Positions 32,082-40,236 of a stretch of 64,000 nucleotides of DNA are shown here, piece after piece. Source of the DNA: Oenococcus kitaharae (GTDB taxonomy: Bacteria; Bacillota; Bacilli; Lactobacillales; Lactobacillaceae). Made by a program: the position numbers and the translations under genes. The stretch covers positions 62,001 through 126,000 of the forward strand of contig NZ_JANJQP010000002.1 in assembly GCF_025758695.1 (NCBI RefSeq), written 5' to 3'. The first letter of the stretch is position 1; every line of letters starts with the position of its first letter. The notes under the pieces were generated by a model. The model was not told where the DNA came from. It did no database searches and saw only the letters and a program-made list of their open reading frames with translations.

Positions 32082-32119
32082 AATCCTGTGTTTTTGCTTC
32101 AATAACACAGGATTTTTGC
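32082..32119 (+). terminator. Terminator after the four-helix membrane protein
   Basis: AATCCTGTGTT (32082-32092) pairs with AACACAGGATT (32104-32114), followed by T-run. Confidence 0.9.
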
Positions 32120-32292
32120 ATTGTCATTCTTTAATCTTCTCTCTCATCGAAAATATCTGGTATGCTTTTTGTTTCAATTTGGACAAGTGAGGTTCTTTTG
32201 GCTGCGATGCTTATTGGTAAACTGTCATTAACGTATCTATCTATTTTTGTTTTAGAATAATTTTGTCAATTGGTCGACGGAGAGGTAGCAAC

Positions 32293-33720
32293 TTGGTTGA
32301 GGAAACAAAGGAATTAAATCAGCTTATCATTATAGGGAATGGTTTTGATTTAAATTGTGGTTTAAAGTCTCAATACAAAGACTTCTTCGAGAAAAGATAT
32401 GTTCCCACAACAAATAAGGATACGTATAACATGGTAATTCGCTCCAACGCTGCCTATGACTTGGAGGGTTTTAAAAAACATTGCCAAAATCTAGACATGA
32501 CTCGGTGGACTGCTTGGGATTTTATCATTATCAATATTTTGTACTGCCAAGAAGATAGCAATTTAGGCAATAAATGGTCGGACTTTGAAGGGCTAATTTC
32601 TAGTCTTCTAAAAGATTCCCTTCCCTCCATTGGTCTCAAGTCAAATGTTTATCACGATTTACTAGAAATACTGAATCATGAATATGTGGATCCGTTTGAT
32701 CGCCCAGATAATGTTAACTGTAAAAATGACTACACACACCAGCCGCATACAATAGTGATGTATGAACGGATTGCAGCACTCATATGGAATGAATACATCA
32801 AGAAACCAGGTTGGGAACAAATATGTCAAAAGATCTATAGTCCCAATCGAGTAACGGAGTTCAACAGGAGTTTCAAAACTGCCATTGACACAATTCTTTT
32901 AGCAGAGTTGCGTGTGTTAGAGCGTGATTTTGCTCAGTATATTAATCAGCAAGTATCTAGCAGCCAGGACTATAAGCAAAACTGTGGCAACCTATTATTT
33001 GATTTATTAGTAAACGATTTGACTCTCAGCAATTTGCAAGATGGCATGCACAACTATTTATTAACCTTTAACTACACTCAGCCAGAAATGGAGGCTCTAA
33101 GACCTAATTACGGATATCGGCAATATTGGTTTGATTATGTCAAAAATGTTCATGGCACAGCCAAAGATGCAAATGATATCTTCGGCATTGATTATAGTGA
33201 TGGTGCAAATGATGATTTGGTGAGATTCACAAAGACTTTTAGATCAATGCAATTGAAAGAAACTTATTCTGGAAAAACTTTTTTTGATCATTTGCCTATT
33301 AATAAAATCAAGATTTACGGACATTCCTTAAATCCGGCTGATAATTCTTATTACACCTCTATTTTCGACGCTGTCGGCCTGTACTCAAGCAAGACTGAGC
33401 TTTTTTTCTATTACAAAGACAGAGATAATTTTGATACTAGGGCTATGTTTCTAGCCGTTAATAATCTTATCAAGCATTATGGCAGTACCATTAGCCAGGA
33501 TCATGGTAGCAGTCTTTTACATAAGCTTATTCTTGAGAACCGAGTACATATCAGACCTTTAAAAGAGTACAATCCGATGCAAAAAGATGCTCAATTACAA
33601 CCTTATCCACCAATTACTTCCCTTGAAACTGAAATCAGAAATTCAACTGCCGAAAAGTTAGAATCTATTTCAAAAGAAAATAAAAGAAAGGAAGATAAAC
33701 TGATGGAGATGCGGGATTAA
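32293..33720 (+). CDS. AbiH-family abortive infection protein
   Basis: 475 residues. The family signature LIIIGNGFDLNCGLKSQYKDFF is at about 9-30, LLTFNYTQPEM in the middle, VHGTAKD, and KIYGHSLNPADNSYY near residue 340. AbiH of lactococci blocks phage growth by an unknown mechanism. The gene sits at the right end of the island beside attR. The frame reaches TTG 32263, but GGAGAGGT (32279-32286) supports the TTG at 32293. Start choice is uncertain; family assignment is firm. Confidence 0.88.
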   Translation: MVEETKELNQLIIIGNGFDLNCGLKSQYKDFFEKRYVPTTNKDTYNMVIRSNAAYDLEGFKKHCQNLDMTRWTAWDFIIINILYCQEDSNLGNKWSDFEGLISSLLKDSLPSIGLKSNVYHDLLEILNHEYVDPFDRPDNVNCKNDYTHQPHTIVMYERIAALIWNEYIKKPGWEQICQKIYSPNRVTEFNRSFKTAIDTILLAELRVLERDFAQYINQQVSSSQDYKQNCGNLLFDLLVNDLTLSNLQDGMHNYLLTFNYTQPEMEALRPNYGYRQYWFDYVKNVHGTAKDANDIFGIDYSDGANDDLVRFTKTFRSMQLKETYSGKTFFDHLPINKIKIYGHSLNPADNSYYTSIFDAVGLYSSKTELFFYYKDRDNFDTRAMFLAVNNLIKHYGSTISQDHGSSLLHKLILENRVHIRPLKEYNPMQKDAQLQPYPPITSLETEIRNSTAEKLESISKENKRKEDKLMEMRD

Positions 33721-33900
33721 TTCTTTTATGAAAATTAATATATAGGGTTCCAAATTGAATCGAGGGTATCTTACTCAAGTTTTAAGAGAATCTTACAGTG
33801 ATTACCAAAAAAGCAAGAACATACTTCTTACTTTTTTACTTACTCTGAAAAATGGTCATGTCCGTGAAGCCATTTACTGACCTTTCTTTTAATAAATTTG

Positions 33901-33921
33901 ATTACTTTTTTGATTACTTTC
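33901..33921 (+). repeat. Two GATTACTTT repeats near attR
   Basis: GATTACTTT at 33901-33909 and 33913-33921, spaced 12 bases start to start, 70-90 bases from the right attachment repeat. Same nonamer as near attL. Confidence 0.5.
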
Positions 33922-33990
33922 TTTCGTCATCAAGGAACATATTGACGACACTCAAATAAACAAAAGGCGCTCAACCATACGGTTAAAGCA

Positions 33991-34034
33991 CCTTGTCAAC
34001 ATATAGCTCTGGATGCTCAGGGGATCGAACCCTG
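33991..34034. repeat. Right attachment site (attR), within tRNA-Lys
   Basis: 44 bases identical to 15601-15644, overlapping the 3' end of the intact tRNA-Lys. Just left of it, GGTGCTTTAACC and GGTTGAGCGCC on the minus strand form the tRNA terminator. Confidence 0.9.
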
Positions 34035-34082
34035 GACCCACGGATTAAGAGTCCGTTGCTCTGCCAGCTGAGCTAAGCATCC
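34010..34082 (-). tRNA. tRNA-Lys (CTT anticodon), island integration target
   Basis: Minus strand: acceptor GGATGCT/AGCATCC, D-arm GCTC..GAGC, anticodon stem CGGAC/..CCG with loop CTCTTAA (anticodon CTT), T-arm CAGGG TTCGATC CCCTG, discriminator A. The gene is complete; the island lies downstream of it and supplies its 3' end. Confidence 0.95.
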
Positions 34083-34094
34083 GAACAAGTTAAT

Positions 34095-34124
34095 ATTTTA
34101 TCACGACTGCCTGCGAATATACAA
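34095..34124 (-). promoter_or_regulatory. Promoter of tRNA-Lys
   Basis: Minus strand: -35 TTGTAT (34124-34119), 18-bp spacer, -10 TAAAAT (34100-34095), 12 bases before the tRNA. Confidence 0.7.
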
Positions 34125-34162
34125 GCACAAACCGCCTTTCTCTAAATAAATTATTTCTTGGC

Positions 34163-34171
34163 TGGTATAAT
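34163..34171 (+). promoter_or_regulatory. Extended -10 of the leaderless walR promoter
   Basis: TGGTATAAT (TGn extension plus perfect -10) ends 7 nt before the walR ATG. Confidence 0.7.
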
Positions 34172-34178
34172 ATTAAAT

Positions 34179-34895
34179 ATGAGCAAAATTCTAGTTGTTG
34201 ATGACGAGAAGCCGATTTCTGATGTCATCAAATTTAATTTGCAAAAAGAGGGTTACGATGTCGTAACTGCTTTTGACGGGCGCGAAGCCTTGGATGTTTT
34301 CGCCGCAGAAAATCCAGATCTGGTGCTTTTAGACCAGATGCTGCCGGAAATAGAGGGTACAGAAGTCTTGCGTCAGATCCGTTCTAAATCATCGACACCC
34401 GTCATTATTGTGACTGCCAAAGACAGCGAGATTGATAAAGTTGTCGGCCTTGAGATGGGCGCTGACGACTATGTAACCAAACCTTTTTCTAATCGCGAAC
34501 TTGTAGCGCGGGTAAAAGCTAATTTACGCCGACAAGATGCAACGCTGCCAGGTGTTGATGCTGCTGACAGCAAGTCGCAAAAAGAAATTAAGGTTGCTGA
34601 TCTTGTCATTAAACCCGATGCTTATACTGTCACAAAAAATGGTGTTGATCTGGATTTGACTCACCGTGAATTTGACCTTTTGCATTATTTAGCCCGTCGC
34701 CCAGGACAAGTGCTAACTCGTGAAGCCCTGCTGACCGAGGTTTGGGAATTTGATTACTTTGGGGATGTCAGAACTGTTGATGTGACCGTTCGCCGTTTGC
34801 GCGAAAAGGTTGAAGACGCGCCTAGCCGTCCTGAAATTCTAATTACAAAACGCGGAGTTGGTTATTTCATCAAACCAGATAGTGTCCATAAATAA
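34179..34895 (+). CDS. walR: Essential response regulator WalR (YycF)
   Basis: OmpR-type regulator, 238 residues: receiver with acidic pocket DDE near residues 8-10, phosphoacceptor Asp in VLLDQMLPE near 53, Lys in [10 protein letters not shown], and C-terminal winged helix ending GVGYFIKP. It controls cell-wall hydrolase genes together with WalK. An in-frame TTG at 34158 is inside the promoter; the ATG at 34179 follows the extended -10 by 7 nt without a ribosome binding site, suggesting a leaderless mRNA. Confidence 0.95.
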   Translation: MSKILVVDDEKPISDVIKFNLQKEGYDVVTAFDGREALDVFAAENPDLVLLDQMLPEIEGTEVLRQIRSKSSTPVIIVTAKDSEIDKVVGLEMGADDYVTKPFSNRELVARVKANLRRQDATLPGVDAADSKSQKEIKVADLVIKPDAYTVTKNGVDLDLTHREFDLLHYLARRPGQVLTREALLTEVWEFDYFGDVRTVDVTVRRLREKVEDAPSRPEILITKRGVGYFIKPDSVHK

Positions 34896-34906
34896 ATAAG
34901 TAACAT

Positions 34907-36811
34907 ATGAATAATATTTCCAACTCTATTTCCAGATTCTTTCGATCAGTCCATTTTAAAATTGCCTTGATCTTCACATCTATTACGCTGATAACCCTGG
35001 GTCTAGTTGGCGCTTTTTTTGTCAATCAATATTCGTCACAGCTGATACAGTCTTTTGATGCGCGTGTCTCAATTCCGAAAACAATTGAAAACCAGCTGAT
35101 CTCTGATCTGCAAGTTTCTGATACTAGTCAGGCTAATCAGCGAATCAACGAGACATTGTCTACGATTGGTGGTGCTACTGATCAGGATTATGTCTATGTA
35201 GTTGATCAAAAAGGCGTTATCCGCGGCAGCCTGACTGTTGAAATGAAGCAGCTGGTCGGACAAGGTATTGATAGTTCTTCGGTGACGAGCAGCCGAGCAC
35301 GTAACAATATCTATCGGGCTTTATCCAGCAGCGATTCCTATACGCGGCGTTTTCGCACGCGCCTTTTGGGCCGCCGCTATGAAACATTGATGGTACCTCT
35401 GGAAACAAAGCCCGGTGATCGTAAATCAACTGTAGGTGTGCTGGTTTATACAGCTAGCATGGAATCCATCTATGCTTCAATTGCAAACATCACCAGTATG
35501 TTTATTGGTGCTTTGTTTATTCCGCTGCTGATGGCCATTATGATTGGTTTTTTGATGGTACGCCTGTTGACACAGCCTATCAAAGAATTGGCAGATCAGA
35601 CGGGGCAAATCACGCGTGGCAATTATTCGCGGAGAAATACGATTAAGTCAAAAGATGAAATCGGTATCCTGGCTACCCAGATTAACGATCTCTCAGATAC
35701 GATTGCTTCTGAGACAGCGATTTCTAATATGGAGCGGGATCGTCTGAATTCTCTTTTATCCAACATGACCGATGGTGTTTTAGCGATCACGCGAGACGGG
35801 ACGATTACGATTATTAACCAGGCGGCACTGGATCTGCTTCATTTGTCGAATTCGGACAGTGCAGTCGGGCATAATATTTCTGATCTCCTTAAGCTTGTTG
35901 ATAAGAGAATCACGCTACGGGATCTTTTTCAGTCTGCACATGGTTTTGCCGTTCAGCCTGATGGCTCTAACGGCATTACATTAAATATTGTTGCCAGCCT
36001 TGTGCGTCGTCAATCGGGTTTTATTTCCGGCGGTGTTGTTGTTTTGCGTGATATCACGCGGCAGCTGAAGTTGGAAACTGATCAGAAGAACTTCGTCTCC
36101 AATGTTAGCCATGAATTGCGCACACCATTGACATCCGTCAACTCTTATATCGAAACCTTACAGGAAGGTGCCTTATCGCAAAAGGAGATTGCGACTGAAT
36201 TTTTGGGTGTTGCTCATGATGAGACCCAGCGTATGATTCGTATGATTAACGATCTGCTTGAATTATCAAGAATGGATCAAGGGCGGACTAAAATGGAAAC
36301 CGAACCGGTTAATTTCACAAAGTTTATGAATTACGTGATTGATCGTTTCGATGTCATGTTCAAACAAGGCCATTCGATGCACGCCAATCATACTTACCAC
36401 ATCATTCGAAACTATGACCAGGCAAAATCGACTTATGTTGAAATCGATTCGGAGAAGTTCATTCAAGTTGTCGATAATTTGATCAATAATGCCATTAATT
36501 ATTCACCAGATGGTGGCAATGTTGAAGTTGATATCCAAGAGACTGATCGTAGTATCGTTTTGAGCGTGAAAGATCATGGCCTTGGTATTCCTAAAAAAGA
36601 TTTAGATAATATCTTTACCCGTTTCTATCGTGTAGATAAGTCCAGAGCCAGAAAGCAAGGTGGTTCAGGATTAGGGTTAGCTATCTCAAAAGAAGTTGTT
36701 GAAGCTTTGAATGGCAAAATACGTGTTGAATCCACTGTTGATGTCGGTACGACTTTCTTTGTTACTTTGCCAAAAGTTGATATGAGTGCATCAAAACTCG
36801 ACTTCAATTAA
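34907..36811 (+). CDS. walK: Sensor histidine kinase WalK (YycG)
   Basis: 634 residues. Two membrane helices (about 18-40 and 190-213) flank an extracytoplasmic sensor domain; then HAMP, a PAS domain (about 275-370), HisKA with the phosphorylated His in FVSNVSHELRTPLTSV, and HATPase with N box LINNAINYSPDGG, G1 DHGLGIP and G2 GGSGLGLAI. It phosphorylates WalR in response to cell-wall status. It starts 11 bases after walR without an obvious ribosome binding site. Unlike most Firmicutes, no walH or walI follows. Confidence 0.95.
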   Translation: MNNISNSISRFFRSVHFKIALIFTSITLITLGLVGAFFVNQYSSQLIQSFDARVSIPKTIENQLISDLQVSDTSQANQRINETLSTIGGATDQDYVYVVDQKGVIRGSLTVEMKQLVGQGIDSSSVTSSRARNNIYRALSSSDSYTRRFRTRLLGRRYETLMVPLETKPGDRKSTVGVLVYTASMESIYASIANITSMFIGALFIPLLMAIMIGFLMVRLLTQPIKELADQTGQITRGNYSRRNTIKSKDEIGILATQINDLSDTIASETAISNMERDRLNSLLSNMTDGVLAITRDGTITIINQAALDLLHLSNSDSAVGHNISDLLKLVDKRITLRDLFQSAHGFAVQPDGSNGITLNIVASLVRRQSGFISGGVVVLRDITRQLKLETDQKNFVSNVSHELRTPLTSVNSYIETLQEGALSQKEIATEFLGVAHDETQRMIRMINDLLELSRMDQGRTKMETEPVNFTKFMNYVIDRFDVMFKQGHSMHANHTYHIIRNYDQAKSTYVEIDSEKFIQVVDNLINNAINYSPDGGNVEVDIQETDRSIVLSVKDHGLGIPKKDLDNIFTRFYRVDKSRARKQGGSGLGLAISKEVVEALNGKIRVESTVDVGTTFFVTLPKVDMSASKLDFN

Positions 36812-36860
36812 TGTTCCTTTAATCTTTAATCCAGATAATATTTGACGGAGGCTCTTTGCA

Positions 36861-38129
36861 GTGACTGAAGATTCAAATCAAGAAAAAAAACAAAATACCA
36901 TAAACGATCAAGGCACAAATGATCACCATAATCATGGCGGCCGCCTATTGGTGACGATTTTACTTGCCGGTATTCTTGGTGGTGGTATTACCGCTGGGGC
37001 TGGTTATCTTTATCTGCAGACGAACGGCTCGACCAATGGGCCGACTTTTTCTAGTTTGTCCGGCCGAAAAACAATTCAAGCACCTGTGATTTCTGGAAAA
37101 ACAAATGCCAGTAAGGTTTATAACAACTTAAAGGGTGCTGTTGTTTCAGTACTTAACCAACAGCGTAATAGCAGCAGCTCGGCTGATAGTTTTTTTGCCA
37201 GTTCCAGCAGTTCATCCGGTAATAGCCTGCAGACCGTATCTGAAGGATCGGGTGTTATATACCGCTCTGCTGATGCAGCTGCTTATATTGTGACCAATCG
37301 GCACGTGGTTGCAGGTGCTAACCGTCTGCAAGTCGTTTTATATGATGGCACGCGAGTAACGGCCAAATTAATCGGATCGGACGCGATGACAGATTTAGCG
37401 GTCCTGCAAATTCCTAATAGTAGTGTCAAATCCGTTGCTCAATTCGGCAATTCAAATCAAATTCAGACAGGCCAGACTGTTTTGGCCATTGGATCGCCTC
37501 TTGGAACTGATTATGCCTCTTCTGTGACTCAAGGCATCGTTTCAGCACCGAAAAGACTTGTCTCAAATACATCCGAGGATGGTAAAACGAATTATGGCGA
37601 TTCGGTCGCCATTCAGACTGATGCCGCGATTAATCCGGGAAATTCAGGCGGGCCTTTGGTTAACACAGCTGGACAAGTAATTGGTATTAATTCTCAAAAA
37701 TTGACTCAGACGACCAGCGGCGAATCTGTTGAGGGGATGGGTTTTGCGATCCCATCAAACACAGTTGTTGATATTGTGAATAAATTAGTGCGGGATGGCA
37801 AGGTGACTCGTCCGGCCTTAGGCGTACAAGTAGTTGATCTCAGCGAGGTTTCCACTGATGATAGGCAGAATCGTTTGAAACTGCCTAATAGTGTCAAAGG
37901 CGGCATTGTTATTGCTGGTTTTTCGGATAGCAAATCACCAGCCAAAAAAGCTGGTATGAAGCGTTATGACGTGATTGTTGCTGTCAATGGCAAGCACGTT
38001 AGTGATTTAGCGGACATGCGGGATATTATCTACAAAATGGTTGTTGGCGATTCGGTCAGAATCCGTTTTTATCGCGGTGCTGATCAAAAAACTGTCACCG
38101 TTAAAATGAGTGAATCCTTAAAAGAATAG
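36861..38129 (+). CDS. htrA: HtrA-type membrane-anchored serine protease
   Basis: 422 residues: a cytoplasmic His-rich N-terminus, one membrane helix (about 29-52), a Ser-rich linker, and a trypsin-like domain with His148 in VTNRHVV, Asp178 in SDAMTDLAVLQ and Ser262 in NPGNSGGPLV, then one PDZ domain (about 320-415). It degrades misfolded proteins at the cell surface. The start is GTG with GGAGG nine bases upstream. It directly follows walK. A GCCGA/TCGGC terminator lies at 38194-38212. Confidence 0.95.
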   Translation: MTEDSNQEKKQNTINDQGTNDHHNHGGRLLVTILLAGILGGGITAGAGYLYLQTNGSTNGPTFSSLSGRKTIQAPVISGKTNASKVYNNLKGAVVSVLNQQRNSSSSADSFFASSSSSSGNSLQTVSEGSGVIYRSADAAAYIVTNRHVVAGANRLQVVLYDGTRVTAKLIGSDAMTDLAVLQIPNSSVKSVAQFGNSNQIQTGQTVLAIGSPLGTDYASSVTQGIVSAPKRLVSNTSEDGKTNYGDSVAIQTDAAINPGNSGGPLVNTAGQVIGINSQKLTQTTSGESVEGMGFAIPSNTVVDIVNKLVRDGKVTRPALGVQVVDLSEVSTDDRQNRLKLPNSVKGGIVIAGFSDSKSPAKKAGMKRYDVIVAVNGKHVSDLADMRDIIYKMVVGDSVRIRFYRGADQKTVTVKMSESLKE

Positions 38130-38247
38130 CTATCCACAAATTATTAAGGTTTTCTAAAATCTGTGGATAACTTTGGATACGAACACGCTAAAGGCCGAGA
38201 AATCGGCTTTTTGTATTATCGAAAAATTTTTTTGTTCGTGTGGAAAA
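38130..38247. promoter_or_regulatory. Cluster of DnaA-box-like sequences
   Basis: CTATCCACA (38130-38138), TGTGGATAA (38162-38170, perfect box on the minus strand) and TGTGGAAAA (38239-38247) lie in the 151-base gap between htrA and rlmH. They could titrate DnaA or form a regulatory site. Confidence 0.45.
38194..38212 (+). terminator. Terminator after htrA
   Basis: GCCGA (38194-38198) and TCGGC (38203-38207) pair around GAAA, followed by five T. Confidence 0.8.
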
Positions 38248-38267
38248 GTGGAAAAGTAGACGAACAG

Positions 38268-38273
38268 TATAAT
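38268..38273 (+). promoter_or_regulatory. -10 box of the leaderless rlmH promoter
   Basis: Perfect TATAAT ending exactly 7 nt before the rlmH ATG. Confidence 0.65.
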
Positions 38274-38280
38274 TGTTTAT

Positions 38281-38763
38281 ATGCTGAATATTCGGATTAT
38301 CGTCGTTGGCAAAATTAAAGAAAAATACTATTCGCAAGCATTGGCCGAATATACAAAACGGCTTTCACGTTTTGCCAAGACAGAAATTTGTGTTGTTAAG
38401 GATCAAGCTACTCCTGAAAAGGCCAGTCAAGCAGAAAATTTAGAAATTTTAGAAGTAGAAGGCCAGCGTTTGTTGGACAAAATCGGTCCCCGAGATTATG
38501 TAATTGTCTTGGCGATTGAAGGCAAACTTATTTCTTCTCCGGAATTAGCCTCGATGCTAAAATTGATTCCCCTAGATGGCTTTTCAACAATTGATTTCGT
38601 GATTGGCGGTTCTTTAGGGTTATCTGACGCAGTTAAACAGCGAGCGGACCAAAAAATTTCCTTTGGCCGTATTACTTTGCCGCACCAATTGGCTCGAGTT
38701 GTACTGTCCGAACAGATATATCGGGCCTTTATGATCAACGAAGGCAGTCCTTACCACAAATAA
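38281..38763 (+). CDS. rlmH: 23S rRNA pseudouridine-1915 N3-methyltransferase RlmH
   Basis: 160 residues, the normal length. It begins NIRIIVVGKIKEKYY and has the SPOUT knot residues DFVIGGSLGL (about 103-112) and the C-terminal ISFGRITLPHQLARVVLSEQIYRA...NEGSPYHK. It methylates pseudouridine 1915 in 23S rRNA. Its place after htrA is conserved in Firmicutes. The mRNA appears leaderless. Confidence 0.97.
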   Translation: MLNIRIIVVGKIKEKYYSQALAEYTKRLSRFAKTEICVVKDQATPEKASQAENLEILEVEGQRLLDKIGPRDYVIVLAIEGKLISSPELASMLKLIPLDGFSTIDFVIGGSLGLSDAVKQRADQKISFGRITLPHQLARVVLSEQIYRAFMINEGSPYHK

Positions 38764-38765
38764 AA

Positions 38766-38787
38766 AACCCGCAGATAAGTGCGAGTT
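38766..38787. terminator. Hairpin between rlmH and a small minus-strand gene
   Basis: AACCCGCA and TGCGAGTT pair with one mismatch and are flanked by A- and T-rich runs. Confidence 0.55.
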
Positions 38788-38790
38788 TAA

Positions 38791-38967
38791 TCAATTTCCG
38801 TTAATCTTAACAGCTCTAGGAAGCTCGACGCCTTCGACGCCCTTAGCCCATTGCTGCAGTTGAGCAGTACGCTTTAATTGGTTTTTCTTTTGTTGGTTGT
38901 GAGAGACAGGGCGCGGTGTTGAGAAGCTGTTGAAAGGCGACTTGCCGGTTAAATTTTTATTAGACAT
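38791..38967 (-). CDS. 58-residue basic protein of unknown function
   Basis: ATG 38967 has TAGAGGT upstream. The product begins MSNKNLTGKSPFNSFSTPRP, is rich in Gln, Lys and Asn in the middle, and ends WAKGVEGVELPRAVKINGN. It is hydrophilic, without a membrane segment. Good codon use and ribosome binding site argue that it is real. No family recognised. Confidence 0.6.
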   Translation of the reverse strand: MSNKNLTGKSPFNSFSTPRPVSHNQQKKNQLKRTAQLQQWAKGVEGVELPRAVKINGN

Positions 38968-39063
38968 TACTATACCTCTAGGAATATTTTAAGCAATTGT
39001 TTATTTTACGTGCTTTTGCCCGAAAAAGCAAGTAAGACGGCAATCTTAGCTATAATTTAGTTA

Positions 39064-40236
39064 ATGGAATTTATCAAAAAAAATAGATTGCTTTACTGGA
39101 CCGTTGAAGTTTTGCTGCTCGCAATCTTGATCTTAGTTCTTTCTTCGCTGAGCTTTATTTTTGAGCCAATTGGCATTTTTTTCCGAACAATTTTTATTCC
39201 GATTATTGCGGCGGGTTTCCTGTATTATCTGCTGCATCCGGTAGTTGATTTTTTGGAAAAACATTTTAATCTGAAACACATGCTAGCTGTGGTTTTGACC
39301 TTCACAGCATTTCTGATTATTATTGCATCTTTATTTGTGACCTTTCTGCCCCAATTAATTGGTCAAATAAGCAATCTCTTAGGAACGCTGCCCGATTTTG
39401 CAAATGGTATCAGGAAAAATGTGAATAGTTGGTTAAGATCAACTTGGTTTAAACAACTCGGCTGGCAGATTCGGACCAATGATTTTCAACAGCAAATCAG
39501 TAAATATTCGTCAACCTTTCTCAGAGTCTCGCTCAGCAGCTTGGGGAATGCTCTGTCCTTTCTGACTACTTTTACGATCAACATCATTACAATTCCGATC
39601 ATGCTCTTTTATATGCTGGCTGATGCTGATCGATTCGTTCCCTTTGTGAACCATTTTATTTTTCCTAGCCGCGCTAAAGAGGTCAACGATTTGGCGGCAC
39701 GCATGAATAGTACCATCGGCCGTTATATTGGTGGGCAATTTATCGAAGCGCTGTTTGTCATGATCTGTGTCATGGTTGGTTATCTGATTATTCGGCAGCC
39801 CTTTGCGCCCTTGTTAGGGTTGTTTGCAGGTCTGTGCGTTTTAATACCATACGTTGGCCCCTTTATCGGTATGGTACCCAGCATGTTGATTGCGATCACA
39901 ATTAGCACACAACAAGTTTTGGCTGTGGCTTTGGTCGTTATCATTGTTAGTCAATTAGATGGCAACCTGATTTATCCCAATGTGATTGGGCGTAATTTGA
40001 AAATTCACCCCTTAACCATTATTATCATTCTGCTTTCTGCCGGTAATATTTGGGGATTGCCGGGAATGATTTTGGGCGTGCCGATATATGCAATTATCCG
40101 AACTCTCGTGATTTTTGTTTACAACATTTATCAATTAAAAAAAGATGAGCAGCATGCTGTGGGCGAAGTTAGTTCAGCGGACTCAGCGAAATTATTGAAA
40201 AAATCTGCTAATAAGGAGAATAAAAATGACGCCTGA
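39064..40236 (+). CDS. AI-2E family transporter
   Basis: 390 residues, about eight membrane helices arranged as in the YtvI/TqsA superfamily, with the conserved GRYIGGQFIEALFVMICVMVG-type segment, PYVGPFIGMVPSML and QLDGNLIYPNVIGRNLKIHPL near residue 300. Proposed roles in the family include autoinducer export and Na+/H+ antiport; no substrate can be given. A TATAAT ends 7 nt before the ATG (39051-39056), so it looks leaderless. It overlaps rsmG by 11 bases. Confidence 0.88.
   Translation: MEFIKKNRLLYWTVEVLLLAILILVLSSLSFIFEPIGIFFRTIFIPIIAAGFLYYLLHPVVDFLEKHFNLKHMLAVVLTFTAFLIIIASLFVTFLPQLIGQISNLLGTLPDFANGIRKNVNSWLRSTWFKQLGWQIRTNDFQQQISKYSSTFLRVSLSSLGNALSFLTTFTINIITIPIMLFYMLADADRFVPFVNHFIFPSRAKEVNDLAARMNSTIGRYIGGQFIEALFVMICVMVGYLIIRQPFAPLLGLFAGLCVLIPYVGPFIGMVPSMLIAITISTQQVLAVALVVIIVSQLDGNLIYPNVIGRNLKIHPLTIIIILLSAGNIWGLPGMILGVPIYAIIRTLVIFVYNIYQLKKDEQHAVGEVSSADSAKLLKKSANKENKNDA

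Larger units (their letters stand above)
15601..34034. mobile_element. 18.4-kb integrative island in tRNA-Lys, phage-satellite-like
   Basis: The region is bounded by perfect 44-bp direct repeats, one being part of an intact tRNA-Lys. Integrase lies next to the left repeat. Gene order at the left, int and regulator on the minus strand with divergent xis-like, primase and replication-like genes, is that of Gram-positive phage-inducible islands. The remaining cargo is an AraC/esterase/GntP module and a defence cluster (KAP NTPase, Mrr, C5 methyltransferase, PmeII-like nuclease, AbiH). No structural, packaging or conjugation genes are seen. Intergenic space and pseudogenes are far more frequent than in the flanks. 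Confidence 0.85.

Noticed and set aside
15601-34034. Insertion sequences or transposases in the island
   Set aside because: No transposase motif or terminal inverted repeats with target duplications were seen; the tyrosine recombinase is the only mobility gene.
38496-38738. Antisense ORFs over rlmH and many other genes
   Set aside because: They mirror the codon pattern of the real genes on the opposite strand and have no independent signals.
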